Source: Rhodocaloribacter litoris
Lineage (GTDB): Bacteria > Bacteroidota > Rhodothermia > Rhodothermales > ISCAR-4553
Length of the DNA: 64,000 nucleotides
Assembly: GCF_011682235.2 (NCBI RefSeq)
Contig: NZ_CP076718.1
Location: forward strand, 3,997,089 to 4,061,088
Reading direction: 5' to 3'
Positions 28,855 through 37,118 of the stretch are shown in pieces. The notes below the pieces were generated by a model. That model was not told where the DNA came from. It did not search any database and saw only the letters and a program-made list of their open reading frames with translations. The translations under genes were made by a program, and so were the position numbers. Within the stretch, counting starts at the first letter, position 1. Every line of letters starts with the position of its first letter.

Positions 28855-29976
28855 TCAGGGGGATCGTGTGGTGACGCCGGCGGCCGCCGCGACGCTTTCG
28901 ACGAAGGCGCGGGTTCGCTCGCGCAGGGCGCCCTCGCCGGCCTCGAGCAGGCTGCCGCCGATGAGCAGCATCGTATCCGGCCCGAAGGTGGCGACGAGCT
29001 CCGCCGCCCGTTCGACCTGCATGCCGCCGGCCGGCACGGGAAAGGCCGGGCGCAGCGGGGGCATATCCGACCGGAGGGTCTCGGCGATGGCGCGGCACGT
29101 GGCGCGGGTGTAGGGAAAGCGGCCGCCGTAGTTCGTGAAGATGACGGCGTCGGCGCCGAAGAGCCGGAACAGCTTGCCGAGGAGGGTCCGGGGTGCGACG
29201 CGGTCCGCCCAGGCGAAGCTCGGGTGGGCCAGCACGGGCACGTCCAGGAGCCGGTGGGTCAGTTCGTGGAAGCAGGGCAGGCCCACGAGCATGGGAGCCA
29301 CCAGCACCGCCTCGGCGCCGGCCTCGCGGGCGAGGGCGTAGCGGCGGGCGATCTGAGCGGGGGTGCCCGAGAGGTGGGGGACGTAGAGGGCCCGGTGGCC
29401 CGTGCGGGACCGGACGCCGGCGACGGCGTCGAGGCAGGCCCGGACACGCGCTTCGAAGGGGCAGAAGGGGTGGTCGGCCAGGTAGTGGTCGTCCTTGATC
29501 ACGTCCACGCCGCCCTCGGCCAGGAGGCGGCACAGCCGGGCCACCTCCTCGACGGACAGCCCCACCGGCTTGAGAGCCGCCGCCGTCAGCGGGCGGCCGG
29601 CGACCCCCAGGCGCGCGCGTATCCCGTCGATGCCGAAGCGGGGGCCGTGGAAGAGCGAGCCCAGGCCCGGGGCCACCTCGAAGTCGAGCAGGCGGACCTG
29701 CGGGTGGATCGAACTGTTACCGAAGAGCACATTCAGGAACTGGGCCGCGTCGGCGACGGCAGCGGGGAGGGGCAGGGCCAGCGTTGCCCGGAAACCACCG
29801 TCCGGATCCGGTTCGAGGGCCACCTGCCGGCCCATCAGGTGCTCCCGTACGAAAGGATAGCGCCGGCCGACCGCCGGCGGCGTCTCGATGGTCTGTTCCA
29901 GCAGGACCGCCCCGGCCAGCGCTTCCACGGTGTCCTCACCGGCGTCGAGGTGGTACGTGACGTTGAAAGTTGCCAT
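28855..29976 (-). CDS. RuBisCO-like protein (form IV RLP)
   Basis: The 373-residue protein has the RuBisCO large-subunit fold. Compared with bona fide RuBisCO, Lys136 (ALKPVGLS) and the carbamylated Lys161 (GVDVIKDDH) are kept. The position of catalytic Lys177 is Val138, the metal ligand Glu204 is His164, Arg295 is Pro252 in HPSFAW, and the loop-6 Lys is replaced (YGGRF). The phosphate-binding Gly pairs (PVPAGGMQ, IGGSLL) remain. It therefore cannot fix CO2 and probably enolises or isomerises a sugar phosphate, as other RLPs do in methionine salvage or related pathways. It is 25 bases after ppgK and the likely operon continues to the cupin gene. Confidence 0.9.
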   Translation of the reverse strand: MATFNVTYHLDAGEDTVEALAGAVLLEQTIETPPAVGRRYPFVREHLMGRQVALEPDPDGGFRATLALPLPAAVADAAQFLNVLFGNSSIHPQVRLLDFEVAPGLGSLFHGPRFGIDGIRARLGVAGRPLTAAALKPVGLSVEEVARLCRLLAEGGVDVIKDDHYLADHPFCPFEARVRACLDAVAGVRSRTGHRALYVPHLSGTPAQIARRYALAREAGAEAVLVAPMLVGLPCFHELTHRLLDVPVLAHPSFAWADRVAPRTLLGKLFRLFGADAVIFTNYGGRFPYTRATCRAIAETLRSDMPPLRPAFPVPAGGMQVERAAELVATFGPDTMLLIGGSLLEAGEGALRERTRAFVESVAAAAGVTTRSP

Positions 29977-30001
29977 GCGGGATGCCCGGGGATACGGCCG
30001 C

Positions 30002-30763
30002 TCAGACGGTCACTTCCGGCTGGTGCAGGATGCGGGCACTGTAGGCGGCCCCGATGATGCCGGCCTCGTTCTGGAGCCGGGCCGGGACGAGCTCGGCCTG
30101 TGTCTCGAGCTGGTCGGCGAACTTCGCCCACTTCTTCGGGCGGCTGATGCCCCCGCCGACGATGATCAGGTCGGGGGCGAAGAGGAACTCGACGTGTTCG
30201 AGGTAGCGCTGGAACCGGCGGGCCCAGTCGCGCCAGCTCAGGTCCTCGCGCTTGCGGGCGCTGTCGGCGGCGTAGACCTCGGCCTCGTGGCCGCCGAGTT
30301 CGAGGTGGCCCAGTTCGGTGTTGGGCACGAGGGTCTGGTTGATGAAGATCGCCGAGCCGATGCCGGTGCCCACGGTGAGCACGAGCACATAGTCGTGCCG
30401 GTCCCGGCCCGCTCCGAAGGCCATCTCGGCCACCCCGGCCGCGTCGGCGTCGTTGAGGGCGAACGTCCGGCAGCCCGTATGCTCCTCGATCAGCCGGGGG
30501 ACGTGGGTGCCGATCCAGCCCCGGTCGATGTTGGCCGCCGTCAGCGCGACGCCGTGCTTGACCCGCGCCGGGAGGGCACAGCCGACCGGACCCTGCCAGC
30601 CGAAATGCTTCACGATCCGGGCGACCACCTTCGCGACGGCGACCGGGGTGGCCGGCTTCGGGGTCTTGATGCGGCAACGCTCCGCCGTGAGCACGCCCCG
30701 CCTGATGTCTACGGGCGCGCCTTTGACCCCCGAGCCGCCGATGTCGATGCCGAGAATCTCCAA
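30002..30763 (-). CDS. ppgK: Polyphosphate glucokinase (ROK family)
   Basis: The 253-residue ROK kinase phosphorylates glucose with polyphosphate as donor. Family signatures are the phosphate-binding [79 protein letters not shown] and [15 protein letters not shown], as in strictly polyphosphate-dependent or dual glucokinases. The zinc site seen in many ROK proteins is absent, as expected of this subgroup. It is the first gene of a probable operon with the RuBisCO-like protein. Polyphosphate kinase 1 is encoded 2.6 kb away on the other strand (33349). Confidence 0.93.
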   Translation of the reverse strand: MEILGIDIGGSGVKGAPVDIRRGVLTAERCRIKTPKPATPVAVAKVVARIVKHFGWQGPVGCALPARVKHGVALTAANIDRGWIGTHVPRLIEEHTGCRTFALNDADAAGVAEMAFGAGRDRHDYVLVLTVGTGIGSAIFINQTLVPNTELGHLELGGHEAEVYAADSARKREDLSWRDWARRFQRYLEHVEFLFAPDLIIVGGGISRPKKWAKFADQLETQAELVPARLQNEAGIIGAAYSARILHQPEVTV

Positions 30764-30971
30764 GGTGTTTGGGACAGGGTGGAACGAAATCCTTCCGGCG
30801 CCAAAGGTAAGCCGTCGCCCGGGTGAACGTCAAACCGCCCCGGCCCGGTGCCGCCGCCGGAACGGAATTTAGCGGCATTTTTGCGGCTCCGGTGCACGCT
30901 GTGTTTTATCTTGCGCCGGGCGGGGCCTTTCCACCCGCCTGCACGATCGACCCTTTGCCGGAGACCCGTTC

Positions 30972-31112
30972 ATGAGACGAATCCTCCTTTTCGCCGCGTT
31001 GTTCATCTGTTTTGGCCTGAGCTCGTGCCAGTGCTCGGACAAGCCGCCCATTGGCCCGGTCGAAGGGCAGGATGCGGCCGTGATGGTGCCGGAGACGCCG
31101 GGACGGGCCTGA
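30972..31112 (+). CDS. Tiny lipoprotein (46 residues)
   Basis: ATG at 30972 opens a 46-codon frame with a signal peptide (RRILLFAALFICFGLSSC) and a clear lipobox ending in Cys19. The mature part of 28 residues is polar and Pro-rich (QCSDKPPIGPVEGQDAAVM). It precedes dnaG by 124 bases on the same strand. A TTTG (30880-30883) and TATCTTGC (30907-30914) pair lies upstream, but the spacing of 23 is long for a Bacteroidota promoter. Function unknown; the lipobox and codon usage make it likely to be real. Confidence 0.65.
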   Translation: MRRILLFAALFICFGLSSCQCSDKPPIGPVEGQDAAVMVPETPGRA

Positions 31113-31235
31113 GCCGGCACGGACGGGTGCCGGCGTTCCTGAAGAAACCCTGCCGGATGCCGTCCGGGCGACCCGCCGTGTCGCGGGGTGCGTGTGGAAC
31201 CTCGCACCCGGACGCGAGACGCTACGTCCCCCTCC

Positions 31236-33179
31236 ATGTTCATCCCAGACGAAAAGATTGAGGAGATCCGCGCCGCCACGGACATCGTGGACGTGGTGGG
31301 GGACTACGTGCGCCTGAAAAAGCGGGGGTCGAAGTTCTGGGGGTTGTGCCCGTTTCACACCGAAAAGACTCCGTCCTTCAGCGTCGACCCGGACCAGAAC
31401 CTCTTCTATTGCTTTGGTTGCCAGCGGGGCGGGGACGTCTACACGTTCGTCCGGGAGATCGAGGGGGTTGGTTTCTTCGAGGCCGTGCGCACGCTGGCCG
31501 AGCGGGCGGGGATTCCCCTGCCGCTGGAGGAGGTGCAGGCGGAGGAGGCAAACGAGGTCGAGGCGATCCTGAACGCCCTCCGCTTTGCGGCGCGTTTCTT
31601 CTTCACCCGGCTGGTGCAGGCACCGGCCGGCCGGCCGGCACTCGCCTACCTGCGGGAGCGGGGGTTCACGCCCGGGACGATCAGGCGCTTCGGTCTCGGC
31701 TATGCCCCCGACCAGTGGGACGGGCTGCTGCGGGCCGCCGAGGCGGCACAGATCCGGCCGGAGATGCTCGAGAAGGCAGGGCTCGTCATCCGCCGGGACG
31801 GCGACGACCCGGACGGCGCGCGCGCCCGCTATTACGACCGCTTTCGTGGGCGTGTCATCTTCCCCATCCTCTCGCACGTGGGCAAGGTGCTGGGCTTCGG
31901 CGGGCGTATCCTGGCGCCGGCCGCGCAGGGTACCGGCCGTGAGGAGCAGCCCAAATACATCAACTCGCCCGAGACGAAGGTTTACAACAAAAGCCGGGTG
32001 CTCTACGGGCTGTACCAGGGCAAGCGGGCCATTCGCAGCCGGGAGGAGGCGATCCTCGTGGAAGGCTACACCGACGTGATCGCCTTGCACCAGGCCGGGG
32101 TGGAGAACGTGGTGGCCGCCAGCGGGACGGCGCTCACGACGGAGCAGGTGCGGATGCTGGGACGCTACTGCAAGCGGATTCTCCTGCTCTACGATGCCGA
32201 CGCGGCCGGGGCGGGGGCCACGCTGCGGGCCATCGACCTGGTGCTCGAGCAGGGACTGAGCGTCTACGCCGTGGCCTTGCCGCCGGGAGAAGATCCCGAC
32301 TCGTTCGTCCGGGCCCACGGCGGCGAAGCGTTCGAGGCCTACGTGGCCGAGCACCGGAAGGACTTCGTCGCCTTCCTGTTCGAACAGGCCCGCCGCCGCG
32401 GCGCCCTCGACACGCCGGAGGGAGTGGCCGAGGCACAGCGCGCCGTGGTGGCCGCGGTGGCTCGCATCCCGGATCCGCTCGTGCGCGAGTCGTACCTGCG
32501 CCGGGCCGCCGAGGTGCTCGGCGTGCCGGACATGCAGCTCCGCCGCGTGCTCGAGGCGATACGTGAGGAGACGCACCGCTCCCGGCGGGAGCCGCGCCGG
32601 GCCGTGCCGCCGTCTCCTCCCGCCGCGCCCGGAAGGGACGCACCGCCGTCCACCCCGGCTCCCTCGGAGACGCCGGACGCCATCCTGCCGCAGGAGAAGA
32701 TCCTGCACCGGCTCATGCTCGAGCACGGCATCCCGCTCGTCGAGTTCATCCTGGGGCACATGGCCGAGGACGAATTCACCGAGGGCCCTTCCCGGGAAAT
32801 GGTGCGCTGCCTGCTGGAAATGTACGAGACGGGCGAGATCCGGCCCCGCAAGCTGCTCGACGGCTCCATGGGCGAGGCGCTGCAGCGGCTGGCCGCCGCC
32901 GTCCTGGTCGATCCCTACGAGCCGTCCGAGAACTGGCTGCGGCGGCAGAACATCCCCGTACCCCGGCTCAACGAGGATCCGTACGAGTCCGCCGCCAGCG
33001 CCATGACCCTGCTCAAACGCATCCGCGTCGACGCCGCCATCGCCCGAAAAAAAGAGGAGCTCTTTCAGGCCCAGCAGCGCGGTGAGGAGGTGCGCACCCT
33101 GCAGCAACAGATGATCGCCCTCCACGAGCTTCGCAAGCAGATCGAACGCCGCGCTTTCCTGAACCGTGAAGCCGGATGA
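31236..33179 (+). CDS. dnaG: DNA primase
   Basis: The 647-residue enzyme makes RNA primers at the replication fork. The zinc-binding CHC2 domain is at the N-terminus (GLCPFHTEKTPSFSV, FYCFGCQRGGD). The primase catalytic core and TOPRIM fold follow: ILVEGYTDVIALHQAG with the acidic Glu, then ASGTALTTEQ and LLYDADAAGAGA. The C-terminal third (after an Arg/Pro-rich linker about residues 450-485) is the helicase-interacting domain. The start at 31236 (MFIPDEKIEEIR) is the family N-terminus. The usual partners rpsU and rpoD are not adjacent in the window. Confidence 0.97.
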   Translation: MFIPDEKIEEIRAATDIVDVVGDYVRLKKRGSKFWGLCPFHTEKTPSFSVDPDQNLFYCFGCQRGGDVYTFVREIEGVGFFEAVRTLAERAGIPLPLEEVQAEEANEVEAILNALRFAARFFFTRLVQAPAGRPALAYLRERGFTPGTIRRFGLGYAPDQWDGLLRAAEAAQIRPEMLEKAGLVIRRDGDDPDGARARYYDRFRGRVIFPILSHVGKVLGFGGRILAPAAQGTGREEQPKYINSPETKVYNKSRVLYGLYQGKRAIRSREEAILVEGYTDVIALHQAGVENVVAASGTALTTEQVRMLGRYCKRILLLYDADAAGAGATLRAIDLVLEQGLSVYAVALPPGEDPDSFVRAHGGEAFEAYVAEHRKDFVAFLFEQARRRGALDTPEGVAEAQRAVVAAVARIPDPLVRESYLRRAAEVLGVPDMQLRRVLEAIREETHRSRREPRRAVPPSPPAAPGRDAPPSTPAPSETPDAILPQEKILHRLMLEHGIPLVEFILGHMAEDEFTEGPSREMVRCLLEMYETGEIRPRKLLDGSMGEALQRLAAAVLVDPYEPSENWLRRQNIPVPRLNEDPYESAASAMTLLKRIRVDAAIARKKEELFQAQQRGEEVRTLQQQMIALHELRKQIERRAFLNREAG

Positions 33180-33348
33180 GCGCAGCCCTCCCCGGCGGGG
33201 CCACCGGGCGGAGCGCGACGACGGGGGGGTGTGCAGGGGTGTTCGTTCCGGCCCGGCGTGCCGTGCAGAACCCGTGTCCTTCTTTCGGGTACATGAAGGC
33301 AGGCTTCGGACTACGAAGGCGACTTTTTTCAAAAAGCGTGGAGCGGAC

Positions 33349-35610
33349 ATGGCCGGTTCGGAAAAGGATCTCTCGACGTTGCGTGACCCGGCAGCGCAGC
33401 AGGGGGACGGGTCCGCCGCCACTGCGGTGGACGGGGCGCAGGCGGACGGGCAGGCACCCGAGCCCCTCACCTTTGCCGTGCCCCGGGCGACGTCGCCCCG
33501 GCCGGTGCCCCGCCGCGCTGCCCTCGGCGACCCGCGCCTCTTCTTCAACCGGGAACTGAGCTGGCTCGACTTCAACTGGCGCGTGCTCTATCAGGCCCTC
33601 GACGAGCGCAATCCGCTGCTCGAACGGGTACGCTTCCTGGCCATCACCGCCAGCAACCTGGACGAGTTCTTCCGCAAGCGTGTGGGCGGGCTCCGGCGGC
33701 AGAAGGCGGCCGGCGTGCAGCGCCTTTCCCCCGACGGCCGGACCCCGGAAGAACAGCTCCGCCTCATCAGCCGGGCCGTGCGGCCCATGTACCGGACGCT
33801 GACGGAAACCTGGGAGAAGACGCTCAAGCCGTTGCTCCGGGAACGGGCCGGCATCCACATCCGCGATTATGAAACGCTCGGCAAGGCCCAGAAGACGGCG
33901 CTCCACCGCCACTTCATGGCCAACATTTTTCCTATCCTCACGCCCCTGGCCGTCGATCCCGGCCATCCCTTTCCCTTCATCTCCAACCTGAGCCTTTCCC
34001 TCGCCGTCACGTTGCGCCATCCCACCCGCGGCACCGAGCACTTTGCCCGGCTGAAGGTGCCCACCAGCCGCGGGCGCTGGGTACCGCTGGACGAACCCCT
34101 CCACTTCGTTCCCGTCGAACAGGTCATCGCGGCCAACATCCGGGAACTGTTTCGGGGTATGGAGATCGTCAGCGTCCATCCGTTCCGCATCACCCGCAAC
34201 GCCGACGTACGCCGCGACGAAGAGGAGGCGGACGACCTGATCGAGATGATCGCCGAAGAGTTGCGTGAGCGCCGGTTCGCCGAGGTGGTCCGCATCGAGG
34301 TGGATGCCCGCATGCCCCGGGAAGTGCGCGAGCTGCTCATGCGCGAGCTCGACCTGCAGCCGGACGATTTTTACGAGGTCGAGGGGCAGATCGACCTGGC
34401 GGACAACTCCTGGCTGGCCGACCTCGACCTGCCCGAGCACAAGTTCGAACCCTGGGAGCCGGTCATTCCCACCCGGCTCCTGCACGAGGGCGAGGCCAAG
34501 GACCGTCCGGACATCTTCGCCGTCATCCGCAACGGCGACCTGCTCGTTCACCACCCGTACGAGTCGTTCCGCGCCAGCGTGCAGCGCTTCATCGAAGAGG
34601 CCGCCGAAGACCCGAACGTGCTCGCCATCAAACAGACGCTCTACCGTACCTCCGACGAATCCCCCATCGTCGATGCGCTCCAGCGGGCGGCCGAGAGCGG
34701 CAAGCAGGTGGCCGTCCTTGTCGAGGTCAAGGCCCGCTTCGACGAGCAGAACAACATCGAGTGGGGACAGATCCTGGAGAAATCGGGGGTGCACGTCACC
34801 TATGGCCTGGTCGGGCTGAAGACGCATTCGAAGACGACGCTCGTGATCCGGGAGGAGCAGGACGGGCTGCGGGCCTACTGCCACATCGGCACGGGCAACT
34901 ACAACCCGAAGACGGCTCGCCTCTATACGGACCTGGGGCTGCTCACCTGCGACCCCGATCTGGGCTACGATCTGATCAACCTGTTTCATTACCTGACGGG
35001 CTATTCCCCGGAACAGAACTACCGCAAGCTCATCGTGGCCCCGCGGGACATGCGGAAAACGTTCATCCAGCTCGTGCGGGCGGAGGTGGCCTTCCAGAAG
35101 GAACACGGCAACGGTCACATCATCGCCAAGATGAACGCCCTCGACGACGTGGAGATGATCCAGGAACTGTACCGGGCTTCCATGGCCGGGGTGCGCATCG
35201 ACCTGATCGTGCGCGGGCACTGCCGCCTGCGCCCCGGCCTGCCGCGCTTCAGCGAGAACATCCGGGTGATCAGCATCCTGGGACGTTTCCTCGAGCACAG
35301 CCGTATCTACTATTTCCACAACAACGGCGCCCCGCGTGTCTTCATCGGCAGTGCGGACTGGATGCGCCGCAACCTCGACGACCGGGTGGAGGCTGCCGCC
35401 GAGGTGCAGGAGCCGGCCCTCAAGGCGCGCCTCGTGCAAACCCTGCGGCTGGCCCTGGACGACCACCGCTCCGCCTGGGAACTGCGGCCCGACGGGCACT
35501 ACGTGCTCCGGCAGCCGCGTCATCCCGGCGAGAAGGGCTTTCAGGAAGTGCTCATGGAGCGGGCCCGCCACCTCACCCTGCGCGCCGATGCCCCCTGGGA
35601 TATTCGCTAG
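33349..35610 (+). CDS. ppk1: Polyphosphate kinase 1
   Basis: The 753-residue enzyme makes polyphosphate from ATP via a phosphohistidine. The family start is FFNRELSWLDFNWRVLYQAL. Downstream are LAITASNLDEFFRKRVGGL, FPILTPLAVDPGHPFPFISNLSLSLA at residues about 196-220, LKTHSKTTLVIR (the phosphorylated His) and YCHIGTGNYNPKTARLYTDLG. Near the end are IVRGHCRLRPGLP and FIGSADWMRRNLDDRVE. The first about 60 residues are a low-complexity Ala/Gln/Gly-rich extension before the conserved start. It follows dnaG by 170 bases. The polyphosphate product may feed PpgK at 30002. Confidence 0.97.
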   Translation: MAGSEKDLSTLRDPAAQQGDGSAATAVDGAQADGQAPEPLTFAVPRATSPRPVPRRAALGDPRLFFNRELSWLDFNWRVLYQALDERNPLLERVRFLAITASNLDEFFRKRVGGLRRQKAAGVQRLSPDGRTPEEQLRLISRAVRPMYRTLTETWEKTLKPLLRERAGIHIRDYETLGKAQKTALHRHFMANIFPILTPLAVDPGHPFPFISNLSLSLAVTLRHPTRGTEHFARLKVPTSRGRWVPLDEPLHFVPVEQVIAANIRELFRGMEIVSVHPFRITRNADVRRDEEEADDLIEMIAEELRERRFAEVVRIEVDARMPREVRELLMRELDLQPDDFYEVEGQIDLADNSWLADLDLPEHKFEPWEPVIPTRLLHEGEAKDRPDIFAVIRNGDLLVHHPYESFRASVQRFIEEAAEDPNVLAIKQTLYRTSDESPIVDALQRAAESGKQVAVLVEVKARFDEQNNIEWGQILEKSGVHVTYGLVGLKTHSKTTLVIREEQDGLRAYCHIGTGNYNPKTARLYTDLGLLTCDPDLGYDLINLFHYLTGYSPEQNYRKLIVAPRDMRKTFIQLVRAEVAFQKEHGNGHIIAKMNALDDVEMIQELYRASMAGVRIDLIVRGHCRLRPGLPRFSENIRVISILGRFLEHSRIYYFHNNGAPRVFIGSADWMRRNLDDRVEAAAEVQEPALKARLVQTLRLALDDHRSAWELRPDGHYVLRQPRHPGEKGFQEVLMERARHLTLRADAPWDIR

Positions 35611-35699
35611 GATCGCGCCGGCGGCGTGTCGAACGGCAACAATTTTCGAAATCGGTCGTCTTCAAAGGGAAAGCTCCTGCTACTGCGTCCATCCCGCTC

Positions 35700-36428
35700 A
35701 TGGACGACCTTTTTTCTCATACACCGTCCCTCTACGGGCAGCGCGCGGCGGCACGCCGGGCGTCCTATCGCCTCCACATGCTGATCGGGCTCGTCTTTGC
35801 CCTGCTGCTCGTTTATGGCCTCACCCGCTTGCCGCTCTATCAGGTTCCGCTCCGCATCGGCTGGGATCACATTGCACAGCAATACGAGGTGATGTTGCAG
35901 GAGGCGCGGGAGGTGGCCGAGACGAGGCCGGAGCCCGGCTCGGGCGTGCCGGTGACGGCCTTCGGGGCGCAGGAGGAACAGGACACGTCCGAAGGCGAAG
36001 AAGAAGCGCCGCCGGGGCAAGAGGAGGCCGAGGAAAAGATGCGTACCCTGCCCGACGTGCCGCTGGAGCGCATGGTGCTGGCCGTTGCCGAGCAGATGCC
36101 GACCATACGCGGCGGGCTGGGGGCGTATTACATCAACATCGAATACCCGCAGGCCGCCATCGACGCCGGCATCGAAGGACGGCTCGTGCTCGACTTCGTC
36201 GTGGAGACGGACGGGCGGCCCTCCAACATCCGGGTGATGAAGTCGCTGCATCCCCTCTGTGACTCGGCCGCCGTGCGGGCGCTGCGCCAGACCCGTTTCG
36301 TACCGGGCCGTCAGAATGGTGAGCTGGTGCCGGTGCGCATGCGCCTGCCGGTCCTGTTCCGGCTCATCAACGGGCGAGATGCTGCGCAGCGCGTCGCTTC
36401 CAAGGACACGATGCGGTCGAAGCAGTAG
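35700..36428 (+). CDS. TonB family energy-transducing protein
   Basis: The 242-residue protein has one membrane helix (LHMLIGLVFALLLVYGL, about 25-42) after a short cytoplasmic tail. A periplasmic acidic, disordered linker follows (EEQDTSEGEEEAPPGQEEAEEKMR). The TonB C-terminal domain closes it: YPQAAIDAGIEGRLVLDFVV, IRVMKSLHPLCDSAAVRALRQTRFVPGRQNG and VPVRMRLPVLF. It links the proton gradient to outer-membrane receptors. No ExbB or ExbD gene is nearby. It starts 89 bases after ppk1. Confidence 0.85.
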   Translation: MDDLFSHTPSLYGQRAAARRASYRLHMLIGLVFALLLVYGLTRLPLYQVPLRIGWDHIAQQYEVMLQEAREVAETRPEPGSGVPVTAFGAQEEQDTSEGEEEAPPGQEEAEEKMRTLPDVPLERMVLAVAEQMPTIRGGLGAYYINIEYPQAAIDAGIEGRLVLDFVVETDGRPSNIRVMKSLHPLCDSAAVRALRQTRFVPGRQNGELVPVRMRLPVLFRLINGRDAAQRVASKDTMRSKQ

Positions 36429-36443
36429 GGAAGCCGGTGCCGG

Positions 36444-36920
36444 TCAGGCCGCCGGCAGGGGCGCGGGCCGGGCCGGGTAGGGTGCCGCATCCGCTACCGG
36501 CGGTGCCGTGTGGCCGGTTTCCCAGGCGATGAAGGCTTCCAGGTCGGCCCGGAGCGCGCGCACGACGGCCGTCACGACCGCGACGTCGTCGACGAAGCCG
36601 AGCCCGACGAGCGCATCGGGCAGCACGTCGGCCGGGTTGACGAAGTAGATGAGTGCCGCCACCGCGTAGACGAGCGAGCGCCAGGGCAATACCCGGTAGG
36701 TTCCGCGCACCCATGCCCGTACCAGCCGCGCGAGCGCTTGCAGGTCCCCGCGCACGCGCGCCAGGGCCTTCGGATGGCGGCGTAGCTTGCCGTAGGCGGC
36801 GCGCAGAAGCCTCGCCACCCGGGCACGTCGTTGCAGGGTGCGAGCGGCCGCATGCAGGGCGCGCGACAGTCCCCGTTGCAGCCCCGGGGGAAGCGGTTCG
36901 GGGGAAGACGGTGCCATCAT
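36444..36920 (-). CDS. YkvA family protein (DUF1232)
   Basis: The 158-residue protein has an Arg-rich N-terminal helix and the DUF1232 core: LPWRSLVYAVAALIYFVNPADVLPDALVGLGFVDDVAVVTAVV, residues about 77-120. The core contains the hydrophobic segment and the NPxDxxPD motif, here NPADVLPD. Family members are small membrane-associated proteins of unknown function. The ATG pair at 36920/36917 follows a gap with the divergent VPS10 gene, and the gene converges on the TonB gene. Confidence 0.85.
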   Translation of the reverse strand: MMAPSSPEPLPPGLQRGLSRALHAAARTLQRRARVARLLRAAYGKLRRHPKALARVRGDLQALARLVRAWVRGTYRVLPWRSLVYAVAALIYFVNPADVLPDALVGLGFVDDVAVVTAVVRALRADLEAFIAWETGHTAPPVADAAPYPARPAPLPAA

Positions 36921-37118
36921 CGTTGCATTTCGGATGGTGGGGGATAGCCCGCCTACGTGGACGGGTCCCATACGTTTCCGGCAAAACAAAACCCGGAGGG
37001 CGAGGGCCAGCGTACGGAAGGGGCGCATCGATCCGGCGCATGTCTTAACTTCCCGCCGCCGCCCTCGCTCCCGTACGGGGGGCACGGCGCTGATCCGTTC
37101 ACCTTCTCCGTCGTTGCC

